NCBI RefSeq assembly: GCF_001899075.1
Contig: NZ_MKVA01000003.1
Coordinates: 1-64,000, forward strand
DNA length: 64,000 nucleotides
Reading direction: 5' to 3'
Origin: Devosia sp. 67-54
Lineage (GTDB): Bacteria; Pseudomonadota; Alphaproteobacteria; Rhizobiales; Devosiaceae
Shown here: one piece after another, positions 10,431 to 18,206 of the stretch
How positions within the stretch are numbered: the first letter of the stretch is position 1
Layout: each line of letters starts with the position of its first letter
Program-made: the position numbers and the translations under genes
The notes under the pieces: generated by a model
What the model was told of the DNA's origin: nothing
Database searches by the model: none
What the model saw: only the letters and a program-made list of their open reading frames with translations

Positions 10431-12005
10431 CTAGAACACCGGAACAATTCCAACATCCGGTAGCTGCGACGCCACCAATTGCTGCGTCACCGGGTGCTGC
10501 GGCTTGTCCAGCATCTGCGCCGGCGTGGTGGCTTCGACGACATGGCCCTTGTCGAGCACCAGCACGCGGTCGGCGACGACGCGCACCACGTCGAAATCGT
10601 GCGTGGCGATGAGGAAGCTGAGGCCGAAATCGGCGCGCAGCCGGTTGAGCAGCACCAGCACCTCGCCGCGCGCGCCGATATCGAGGGCGGCGATCGGCTC
10701 GTCGATGACCACGAGGCGCGGCCGCGTCACCAGCGCGCGGGCGATGGCGAGGCGCTGCAACTCGGCCAGGGGGAAATCGGCCGGCAGGCGGGTCAGGATG
10801 TCGGGTGACAGGCCCACCGCCCGCACCACCTCGACGATGCGGGCGCCGAGCTCGTCGACGCTCTTTTGCATCTCGAGCTGCAGCGGCTCGGCGATCGATT
10901 CGCCGACGGTGTGGCGCGGGTTGAAGCTGCCGGCGGGCTCGGCGAAGACGTAGCCGATCTCGTGCCGCAGCATGCGCGGCAAATCCGAGCCGTGATAGGG
11001 TACCTGCTCGAAGGCGAGCTCGCCGCCGCTGGCGCGCTCGAGCCCGGCGACAATGCGCAACAGCGTCGATTTGCCGGCGCCGGCCGGACCGATCACCGCC
11101 ACCGATTCGCCGGCGCGGATGGCAAAGCTCACCGCCTCGAGCCGCACCTTTGGCGGCCGCCGGTCGAGCAGCGGCAGCCCCGGCGCCTCGCGGCGGGACA
11201 CGTCGCGCAATTCGAGCAGCGTGCCGCCGATCGGCGTGCGCATCAGCGTGCGGGCGCGGTGCCGGCCGGCGCTCAGCATGGCGCGGGTGAAGGCATGCCT
11301 GGGGTGGCCGAACACCTCCTGCTTTTCGCCGGCCTCCACCACCTTGCCGCCGCGCAGCACCGCGACCTTGGTCGCGAGCATGGCGACCGTCCTGAGGTCG
11401 TGCGAGGCCAGCAGCAGCGACATGCCGCGCTCGGTGCAATGCCTGAGGATCAGGTCGAGCAGCCGCCGCTGCTCGAGGAGGTCGAGCCCGGCCGCCGGCT
11501 CGTCGGCGATCAGCAGGTCCGGCTTGCCGGCCAGCGCCAGGGCAAGCAGCGCCCGCCGTCGCTCGGCCGCCGCCAGCGCCTCCGGGTAGCGGCCGGCGAG
11601 CGCGGGGTCGAGGCCGACCTCCTGCAGCAGCTCGGTGCGCTGCGCGGCGCGATCGCCCTCGCGTCCGGCCCGCGCCAGCGCGGCATCGAGCTGGGCGCCG
11701 AGCGTGCGCAGCGGCGACAGGCCGGTGCTGTTGCGATCGAGCAGCACGCCGATGCGCCGGCCGTTGAGCGCCAGCCGGTCGGCCGTGCCCGCGGGCATCG
11801 GCTGGTCGTCGAAGCCGAGGCTGCCGCTGGCCGTCGTCCCCGGCGGCAGCAGACCGGCCACGGCGCGCAGCACCAGGCTCTTGCCCGACCCGGCCTCGCC
11901 GATCAGGGCCAGCCGCTGGCCCTTGCCGATGGCGAAGCTGACGTCGTCGACCAGCGTGCTGCCGCCGCGCGTGACGGTGAGATTGTCGACCTTAAGCAGC
12001 GCCAT
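10431..12005 (-). CDS. fused dual-domain ABC ATPase with degenerate motifs
   Basis: A 524-residue protein with two Dpp/Opp-type nucleotide-binding domains in tandem. Walker A sites are GEAGSGKS (36-43) and GPAGAGKS (306-313). Walker B sites are LLIADEP and LVVIDEP, and both H-loop histidines are present. Both signature motifs are lost: ALAAAER at 143-149 and FPLAE at 411-415 in place of LSGGQ. The Q-loop Gln is Asp at 90 and Ala at 355. It overlaps the upstream permease gene by 14 bases, so it forms one operon with two permeases, but no binding protein is present. The substrate is unknown. Altered ATPase cycling or a regulatory role is plausible. Confidence 0.8.
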   Translation of the reverse strand: MALLKVDNLTVTRGGSTLVDDVSFAIGKGQRLALIGEAGSGKSLVLRAVAGLLPPGTTASGSLGFDDQPMPAGTADRLALNGRRIGVLLDRNSTGLSPLRTLGAQLDAALARAGREGDRAAQRTELLQEVGLDPALAGRYPEALAAAERRRALLALALAGKPDLLIADEPAAGLDLLEQRRLLDLILRHCTERGMSLLLASHDLRTVAMLATKVAVLRGGKVVEAGEKQEVFGHPRHAFTRAMLSAGRHRARTLMRTPIGGTLLELRDVSRREAPGLPLLDRRPPKVRLEAVSFAIRAGESVAVIGPAGAGKSTLLRIVAGLERASGGELAFEQVPYHGSDLPRMLRHEIGYVFAEPAGSFNPRHTVGESIAEPLQLEMQKSVDELGARIVEVVRAVGLSPDILTRLPADFPLAELQRLAIARALVTRPRLVVIDEPIAALDIGARGEVLVLLNRLRADFGLSFLIATHDFDVVRVVADRVLVLDKGHVVEATTPAQMLDKPQHPVTQQLVASQLPDVGIVPVF

Positions 12006-12828
12006 GGGCGCCTCCGGTCGTGTCGCCGGCCGCCGCGCGGATCTCGCGGCTGACGATGGTGAGCGCCAGCGCGATGAGCAGCAGCGCGAGGCCGGGAACG
12101 AACAGCAGCCCCGGCCGGCCGGCGGCATAGGCCTGCGCGTCGGCGAGCAGCAGGCCGAGGCTGGTGGCGGGCGGCTGCGTGCCGAGCCCGACATAGGAGA
12201 GGGTGGCCTCGGCCAGCACGCCGACCGCGAGCTGCGCGATGGCCTGCGCCAGGATCAGCCTGAGGATGGTGGGCAGCATGTGCCGGCGGGCGAGGTCGAG
12301 GCCGCTGCCGCCGGCGAGCCGCCCGGCCGCGACGTAGTCGGGCGCCGCCGCGGTGCGGATGGCGTCGCGCGTGGCGAGCGCCAACGGCGCGATGTTGGCG
12401 ATGCCGATGGCCACCATCAGCGTCGCCGCGCTCGGCCCGAACAGGCAGGCGAACAGCACCGCCAGCACGAAGGCGGGCAGCGTCAGCAGATAGCCGCTGA
12501 CGCCGGTGGCGCCGAGCTCGGCATAGGGGCCGAGCAGCGCCGCGGCCAGCCCCAGCGGCACGCCGAGCAGGGCGCCGATGGCCACCGCCACGCCCGCCAC
12601 CACGAAGCTCGTGAGGATACCTTTCATCAGCAGCGACAGCACGTCGCGGCCGAGCTCGTCGGTGCCCAGCCAATGCGCGCCGCCCGGATCCTGCAGCGCC
12701 GCCGCCACGTCGAGGCTGGTCACCGGGTAGGGCGTCCACAGGATCGACAGGAAGCCGAGCAGCAGGAACAGCAGCGCCGCGACGATGGCGATGCGCAGGG
12801 CCGGCGGATCGTGGCGGAGCGCGCTCAT
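11992..12828 (-). CDS. DppC-like ABC permease
   Basis: A 278-residue inner-membrane permease of the dipeptide/oligopeptide/nickel C type. The first helix is at about 12-32, followed by the HWLGTDELGRDVLS segment characteristic of this family and a transport domain with a coupling loop at about LAGGSGLDLARRHMLP. The coupling loop is more diverged than in typical DppC. The start overlaps the preceding permease stop (ATGA) and the end overlaps the ATPase start, indicating tight coupling. Confidence 0.8.
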   Translation of the reverse strand: MSALRHDPPALRIAIVAALLFLLLGFLSILWTPYPVTSLDVAAALQDPGGAHWLGTDELGRDVLSLLMKGILTSFVVAGVAVAIGALLGVPLGLAAALLGPYAELGATGVSGYLLTLPAFVLAVLFACLFGPSAATLMVAIGIANIAPLALATRDAIRTAAAPDYVAAGRLAGGSGLDLARRHMLPTILRLILAQAIAQLAVGVLAEATLSYVGLGTQPPATSLGLLLADAQAYAAGRPGLLFVPGLALLLIALALTIVSREIRAAAGDTTGGAHGAA

Positions 12829-13697
12829 GCCGCGTCCTGCCCGCGCCGGCGCGGGTCGGCCCAGCGGCTGCCGAGCTGCGTCAGGAACGTCGTTCCAGAA
12901 GTGAGCAGGATGAGCACCGCCAGCGCCCCGGCGACGAGCCCGAGGTCGCGCGCGGCCGCGGCGTCGAGGATCAGCCGCCCGAGGCCGGGCAGGTAGAAGA
13001 CGTTCTCGACGATCACCGTGCCGACGATGATCGCTGCGGCGTGCGGCACGGCGGCGTCGAGCCCGGTGAGCGCCGCGGCCGGCAGCGCCTCGTGGCGGAA
13101 CCCGTCCTCGGCGGCGATGCCGCGCGCCTGCGCCGTGAGCACGTAGGGCGCACTGCGCCCGGCCGCGACGGCGTCGCGGATGCCGAGCGCCAGCGTCGCC
13201 GCGACCGGCAGGGCCACCGCCAGCGCCGGCAGCAGCAGCGACAGCAGCGCGCCGCCGGCGTGACGCTGCCACGGCACGAAGCCGCCCGTCGGCAGCCAGT
13301 GCAGGCCGGTCGCGAAGATCGCGACCAGCACCATGCCGAGCCAGAAACTGGGCGTCGCGCCGGCGATCTCGGCGAGCGCCGTCAGCGCGTGGTCGAGCAG
13401 GCGGCCCGGCCGGCGCGCCGCGAGCAAGCCGAGGCCGGCGCCGATGAGGGCGGCCAGCAGCATCGCCAGCAGCGCCAGCGGCACGGTGACGGCGAGGCGC
13501 GCCGCGACCAGCCCGCCGATGCCCTGGCCGTCGGCGGCAACGCCGAAATCGCCGAGCAGCAGGTGGCCCAGCCAGCCGCCGAAGCCGCCGAGCGCCTGGC
13601 CGCCGGCGCCTGCCGCCAGCAGCGCATGGATCAGCCACAGCGTGACCAAGACGGTCGCGGCGAAGGCCGCCAATTTGCGGAGTGCGAACCAGAGCAT
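12825..13697 (-). CDS. DppB-like ABC permease
   Basis: A 290-residue B-type permease, shorter than usual (about 310-340). Visible landmarks are an N-terminal helix, the family region LAEIAGATPSFWLGMVLVAIFA, and a C-terminal segment ENVFYLPGLGRLILDAAAAR that matches the conserved DppB pattern EtVFxxPGlGrLxxxAv. The usual coupling loop is weakly conserved. It is the first gene of the three-gene operon. No strong ribosome site is seen before the chosen ATG, so the start is tentative. Confidence 0.75.
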   Translation of the reverse strand: MLWFALRKLAAFAATVLVTLWLIHALLAAGAGGQALGGFGGWLGHLLLGDFGVAADGQGIGGLVAARLAVTVPLALLAMLLAALIGAGLGLLAARRPGRLLDHALTALAEIAGATPSFWLGMVLVAIFATGLHWLPTGGFVPWQRHAGGALLSLLLPALAVALPVAATLALGIRDAVAAGRSAPYVLTAQARGIAAEDGFRHEALPAAALTGLDAAVPHAAAIIVGTVIVENVFYLPGLGRLILDAAAARDLGLVAGALAVLILLTSGTTFLTQLGSRWADPRRRGQDAA

Positions 13698-13828
13698 GCG
13701 AGACGAGCCAGTCGGGCCGCGCCCCCGGCTGAGCCTCGCCGGCGGCGGGTCCTCCCCCAAGAAGGATTGATCGGACGAAACCTTAGCGGTCCCCGGCCGC
13801 CCCGACAATGCGCCGGGCCGCGCTGCGC

Positions 13829-16612
13829 TCAGCTTTTGACGATGAGGTCGGCCGGAATGCGCAGCGAAAACAGCGTGCCGGTGCCGATGGTCGGATCGAC
13901 CGACAGCGAGCAGGCATTGACCGCCAGCAGCGAGCGGGTGAGCGCGAGCCCGACGCTGGAGCGCACCGGCCCGAGCTCGGCGCCGTCCTTGTCGATGCCG
14001 TCGCGGAACACCACGAAGCGTTCGCCCAGATCGGTGCCGCCCTGCGCGCCGTCGCGCACATGGATGGCGATGTTGCCCTCGTCGTCGGTCTGCGCCGACA
14101 GGATCACCGAGCCGCCGATCGGCGTCTGGTCGATGGCGCTGGCCAGCAGATTGAGCAGCGCCTGCCCGAGCGAGGTGCGGTCGGCATGCACGCGCGGCAG
14201 CGCCTCGGAGATGGCGCTACGCACCAGCACCCGTGCCGCGCTCGCCTGCGTCCGCACCCGCGTCATGCAGCTTTCGAGCAGCGCGGTGAGGTCGACGTCG
14301 CTGGGCCGCGGCGTGTACTGCCCGCCGCGCAGCCGGGTGAAATCGTCGAGCTCGTCGACCAGCACCGCGATCTCGAGGCCGGCGGTGCGGATGTCGCGCG
14401 CATATTCGGCATAGCGCGCCGTGTCGAGCTGGCCGGGGCCGGCGGCGCGCATCAGATCGGCAAAGCCGATGATGCTGTTGAGCGGCCGGCGCAGGCCGCG
14501 GCTCAGCCGTCCCAGCATGCCCGGCTCGATCTCGGCGTCGGCGGCCAGCGCGTCCTGCGGCGCCGGGCTGCGGCGCCGGCTGAGGAAGCCGAAATAGCCG
14601 GTGACGATGCCGGCCTGGCCTTCGGCGAACAGCGCGATGTCGGTCTGCCCGTCTTCGCTGCCGAGGCGCACATGCGGCCGCGCCGTCTCGGTGAAGCGCG
14701 CCGGCTTTTCGAGGAAAAGCCGCAGCGGCTCCATGTCGGCCCGGCCCACCAGCACCGCCAGCGGCTTGCCGGCGAGCTCGTCGACCGCGCGGCCGAGCAG
14801 GGCGCCGGCGGCGCCCGACAGATGCGTGATGTTGCCGGCGCGGTCGGCCAGAACGAAGCCCTCCTCGCGCGCCTCGGCGGCGAGCTCGGCGAAGGCGCGC
14901 ACCGCCCCTTCATGTGTGCGGATCGCCTCGGCCGGGCTGGCCGACAGCATCAGCGCGGCGCGGCCCTGCCAGCTCACCGATTGCAGCCGGGCGGTGACCG
15001 GCAGCGGCGTGCCGTCGCGGCGGACGAGGCGGTTGACCGGACCGGCGCCGTGCGCCTCGTCGTTGGGAAAGATCGAGGCGATGCCGGCGTCGCGCAGGCC
15101 CTGCGCGCTGTCGTGCCCGAGCAGGTCCATCAGCGCCCGGTTGGCGAACAGCACCTGCTGGTCGCGGAACACCAGGATCGCGAGCGGCAGCCGGTTGAGC
15201 ACCAGCGTTTCCGCATTGAGGTTGATGACGCCCTCCGGCGCAGCCACGGCCACCGCGGCCGGCGCGGGCGCCGCCGCTTCGGCCTTGGGCGGCGTTTCGC
15301 CCGACACGCGGTCGGTGAGGATGCGGCCGAGCTCCTCGAAATTGTAGCGCGACACACGCTCGGCCGTTTCGGCGTCGGCGGCGGCATCGACGGTCGCCGC
15401 CGCGGGCGGCTCGGCGATGGGCTCGGCCGCAGCCTGCGGCTCCGGTTCGGCGGCCGGAGCGGCCAGCGGCTCGGGCAGGGCGGGGGCCGCGTCGCTTTCG
15501 GGCGCCGGCGGCACCGGCTCGGCCGGCGGCTTCGGGCCGAGGGCGCGGAAGCCGCGGCCGGTGATCAGCCACTGGCTGGCGCTGCCGCGCGGCGGCGAGG
15601 CCGGCTCGGGCGCCGGCGCGTCCGGTTCGGCAGGCGCCGCTTCCGGATCGTCGGCATAGTCGATCACCGCCGCCACCATCTCCTGGTCGAGCGGGGGCTG
15701 TGGCTCGGCCGGCTCGGCGAGCGGCGGCTCGGCGGGCACGTCCGGCGGCGTGTCGAACGTCTCGTCGGCGGGCGACAGCGCGGTGTACAGCGTCGCGTCC
15801 TCGGCCAGCCGGTCGAACAGCGACGACAGCGCCCGCTCGGGCGGCGGCGGCAGCGGCTCGACCCACTCGTCGCTCGGCGGCGGCACAGGGTCGGCTTCGG
15901 GCACCGTTTCGAGCCCGAGCGGCAGCAGCGGCTCCGGCGTCGAGGCAAGGTCCTGCCCGGTGGGCAGCGTGTCGTCGGCGCTCTCGCCCTCCTCGGCGCG
16001 GATCGCGGCGATGTCGGGCGGCGCGGCCGCGGCGCGCGACAGGTAGACGAGGAGCATCGCCTCGCCGGGGCCGGCCTGCAGCCGGATCAGGTCGTCGCCC
16101 GCCTCGGGCAGGCCGTGTTCGGCAAGGCCCGGTGCGCGCTCGGCAAGGGCCGTGGCCGAGCCGCGCACGGCCCGCGGTCCGTCGGTCAGCAAATAGTCGG
16201 CGCCGGCCGGCAGCAGGTCGGTGACCGCCGCATCGTCGGCGAGCGGGCCGGCCGCCGCGAGCATCTCCGCCGGCAGCGGATCGATCGCCACCAGCAGCAG
16301 CGCCGTGCTGCCGTCGGGCATGGCGAGCGGGGTGCACGAGCAGGTGGTGGCCATCGGCTTGTCGCCGGCGAGGAATTGCACGCGGCTGAGGCTGGAGCGC
16401 CCGACGGTGCCCAGCCGGACGAGCCGCGGCACCTGGCCGCGGATCGGCACCGCTTCGGGGTTGAGCTTGAGGCCGGTCTTCTTCAGCCGGGCGGTGAAAT
16501 AGCGCGCCGCGGCATTGCGCCAGAGCAGCGTGGCGCCGTCCTGCGACCACAGCCAGGCCGGGCGCAGATCCGCCCAATACTGGACGATCCGGCGCGCCGT
16601 CGGCGATTTCAT
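13829..16612 (-). CDS. PAS-domain sensor kinase homologue lacking the phospho-His
   Basis: A 927-residue protein. The N-terminal 200 residues are sensory-like, followed by about 280 residues rich in Pro, Ala and Glu (likely disordered), one or two PAS domains, and a C-terminal kinase core. The dimerisation helix reads RLSRGLRRPLNSIIGF, where active kinases have SHEIRTPLN, so the phospho-acceptor is Arg705. The N-box Asn is Ser (NLLASA) and the G1 box is DGAQG. It resembles the PdhS/PleC/DivL group. A pseudokinase, by analogy with DivL whose acceptor is Tyr, is likely. The start could also be the ATG at 16675 or an internal GTG. Confidence 0.75.
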   Translation of the reverse strand: MKSPTARRIVQYWADLRPAWLWSQDGATLLWRNAAARYFTARLKKTGLKLNPEAVPIRGQVPRLVRLGTVGRSSLSRVQFLAGDKPMATTCSCTPLAMPDGSTALLLVAIDPLPAEMLAAAGPLADDAAVTDLLPAGADYLLTDGPRAVRGSATALAERAPGLAEHGLPEAGDDLIRLQAGPGEAMLLVYLSRAAAAPPDIAAIRAEEGESADDTLPTGQDLASTPEPLLPLGLETVPEADPVPPPSDEWVEPLPPPPERALSSLFDRLAEDATLYTALSPADETFDTPPDVPAEPPLAEPAEPQPPLDQEMVAAVIDYADDPEAAPAEPDAPAPEPASPPRGSASQWLITGRGFRALGPKPPAEPVPPAPESDAAPALPEPLAAPAAEPEPQAAAEPIAEPPAAATVDAAADAETAERVSRYNFEELGRILTDRVSGETPPKAEAAAPAPAAVAVAAPEGVINLNAETLVLNRLPLAILVFRDQQVLFANRALMDLLGHDSAQGLRDAGIASIFPNDEAHGAGPVNRLVRRDGTPLPVTARLQSVSWQGRAALMLSASPAEAIRTHEGAVRAFAELAAEAREEGFVLADRAGNITHLSGAAGALLGRAVDELAGKPLAVLVGRADMEPLRLFLEKPARFTETARPHVRLGSEDGQTDIALFAEGQAGIVTGYFGFLSRRRSPAPQDALAADAEIEPGMLGRLSRGLRRPLNSIIGFADLMRAAGPGQLDTARYAEYARDIRTAGLEIAVLVDELDDFTRLRGGQYTPRPSDVDLTALLESCMTRVRTQASAARVLVRSAISEALPRVHADRTSLGQALLNLLASAIDQTPIGGSVILSAQTDDEGNIAIHVRDGAQGGTDLGERFVVFRDGIDKDGAELGPVRSSVGLALTRSLLAVNACSLSVDPTIGTGTLFSLRIPADLIVKS

Positions 16613-16851
16613 CCACTCAGCGTCCACGCGCGCCAGACCCCAGAACTGTGCCGGTTTGGCACAGTTCGCACCCAAGACTTAATCTTGTCCTAATTATAGC
16701 CCCTGTCCGAAACGGTCCAGATTTCCGGGCTTTGCCGACCGATCTTCTCGTCCGGATGGTTAAGCGGGAGGGGTTGCAAACTGCCGCCCGAACGGGCAAA
16801 TGCGTCCTTGTCAGCCGCGGCGGCCCGACATATGGTCCGCCGCGCTTCCGG

Positions 16852-16928
16852 GCCGCGTTAGCTCAGCTGGTTAGAGCACTAGATTGTGGATCTAGGGGTC
16901 CCCCGTTCGAACCGGGGACGCGGTACCA
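16852..16928 (+). tRNA. tRNA-His (GTG anticodon)
   Basis: A complete cloverleaf with encoded CCA. The anticodon GTG is at 16886-16888 in a TTGTGGA loop closed by CTAGA/TCTAG. The T-arm is CCCCG-TTCGAAC-CGGGG. The acceptor stem pairs GCCGCGT with ACGCGGT, giving G1:U72 and discriminator A73. That is the known alphaproteobacterial tRNA-His identity (U72-A73 without the usual G-1:C73 pair) and fits the divergent HisRS encoded at 22.4 kb. Confidence 0.97.
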
Positions 16929-16998
16929 TTTTCCCACGCCGGGCGGCCGGCGCCGGACCGCCTCCCGTATCGCTGATCGTCGGCCCCGTCCGCCTGGC

Positions 16999-17484
16999 TC
17001 AGGCGTCGTCGCTGGCCGGGCCGGCGTTGAGCTGGGCGTAGCGTTCGGCACCGATGGTGTCGAGCAGCTTGAGCTGCGCCTCGAGGAAGTTGATGTGACT
17101 CTCCTCGTCGGCGATCAATTCGTCGAACAGCGCCTTGCTCACATAGTCGCGCACCGCGGCGCAGACCTCGCGGGCATCGGTATAGGCCTTTTGCGCCTCG
17201 TATTCGCCGGCGAGGTCGGCCTCCAGCACTTCGCGCACGTTCTGGCCGATGCGCAATGGCGCCACGCGCTGGGCGTTGGGGTGCCCTTCGAGGAAGATGA
17301 TGCGCTCGATCAGCCGGTCGGCGTGATGCATCTCCTCAATCGATTCGGCGCGTTCCTTTTTGGCCAGCAGCGTCAGCCCCCAATCTTCCAGCAGCCGGAA
17401 GTGGACCCAGTACTGGTTGACCGCGCCGAGCTCCAGGAACAACGCCTCGTTGAGCTTGTCGATGACCTGCGCTTCGCCCTTCAC
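16999..17484 (-). CDS. bfr: bacterioferritin
   Basis: A 161-residue iron-storage subunit that forms a 24-mer cage. All ferroxidase ligands are present at standard positions: Glu18, Glu51, His54, Glu94, Glu127 and His130. Met52 is the haem ligand. The start is a GTG with GGAGAG six bases upstream. The preceding gene encodes a bacterioferritin-associated ferredoxin, the usual partner that reduces the stored ferric core for release. Confidence 0.95.
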   Translation of the reverse strand: MKGEAQVIDKLNEALFLELGAVNQYWVHFRLLEDWGLTLLAKKERAESIEEMHHADRLIERIIFLEGHPNAQRVAPLRIGQNVREVLEADLAGEYEAQKAYTDAREVCAAVRDYVSKALFDELIADEESHINFLEAQLKLLDTIGAERYAQLNAGPASDDA

Positions 17485-17761
17485 GTAATGCTCTCCTCTG
17501 CCGGTCCCTCAGGCTGTCGAGGCGGCTGCGCATCTCCTGCGATGCCGCGTCGTCGAGACCCTTCTGCACGTGGTAGTTTTCCACGACGCGCAGGATGATG
17601 TCCACCACGTTCGGAAAGCAGCCGCAGCAGACGCCGCGCTTGCCGAGCTCGTGATAGACCTTCGCCGGCACGATCAACTGCCAGGGATCCGCGTCGAGGA
17701 AGCCCGTGACGATGCGCTCGATGTCGCGATCGGTGATGATGTTGCAGTGACAGACCAGCAT
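17336..17761 (-). CDS. bfd: bacterioferritin-associated ferredoxin, 3-prime end abnormal
   Basis: Residues 1-65 are a clear Bfd-type [2Fe-2S] domain with [14 protein letters not shown] at the start and [14 protein letters not shown], giving the four cysteines. It should deliver electrons to Bfr. The frame does not stop at the bfr start; it runs 149 bases into bfr, adding about 50 residues of shadow sequence. In another frame a TGA overlaps the bfr GTG (GTGA), which is where a normal Bfd would end, so a small indel or sequencing error near 17490-17520 is possible. Confidence 0.8.
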   Translation of the reverse strand: MLVCHCNIITDRDIERIVTGFLDADPWQLIVPAKVYHELGKRGVCCGCFPNVVDIILRVVENYHVQKGLDDAASQEMRSRLDSLRDRQRRALREGRSAGHRQAQRGVVPGARRGQPVLGPLPAAGRLGADAAGQKGTRRID

Positions 17762-17864
17762 GGCGCGGGGGTTCGGACAGCGCATATGCGCAAATCGTCC
17801 CCGCGCTAGCAAACGTGGACAATGGCGGTCAACTTAAAACGCCGTAGTTTGGAATCGATCCAGA

Positions 17865-18137
17865 CTAGCGGTCCCGGCCGGGGTCGGCCGGCGTGTGGTG
17901 TGCGTGCCGGGCCGACACCATGAAGGCCCAGGCGATCCAGCCGACGATCAGCGCCACCACCGCCAGCGCCATGCCGGTGTAGCCGAGCACCACATTGGGC
18001 AGCCCGCCCACGCCCTGCCGGCTCATGTCGTTGGTGAACATCGCCCAGCCCAGCAGCAGCACCAGCACGACGATGTTGAACGTCAGAAAGCCGGTGCGGC
18101 GGGGATGCCGCCAGAGATAGAGCAATGCGCGTTTCAC
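17865..18137 (-). CDS. small two-helix membrane protein
   Basis: A 90-residue protein with hydrophobic helices at about 19-35 and 52-73, a basic N-terminus (MKRALLYLWRHPRRTG) and a His-rich C-terminal tail. The start is a GTG with GGAGG ten bases upstream. No family recognised. It stands alone between bfd and the TadG-like gene. Confidence 0.55.
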   Translation of the reverse strand: MKRALLYLWRHPRRTGFLTFNIVVLVLLLGWAMFTNDMSRQGVGGLPNVVLGYTGMALAVVALIVGWIAWAFMVSARHAHHTPADPGRDR

Positions 18138-18206
18138 GATGACGGAGCCTCCTGCTGCCGTGACAACGCGGCAGCGAACCGCGCGGTTGCGCGCGGCCCG
18201 GCGCGC

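Noticed and set aside
13808..16693. Plus-strand 961-codon frame opposite the sensor kinase.
   Set aside because: Arg/Gly-rich antisense composition with no domain; the minus strand carries PAS and kinase-core motifs.
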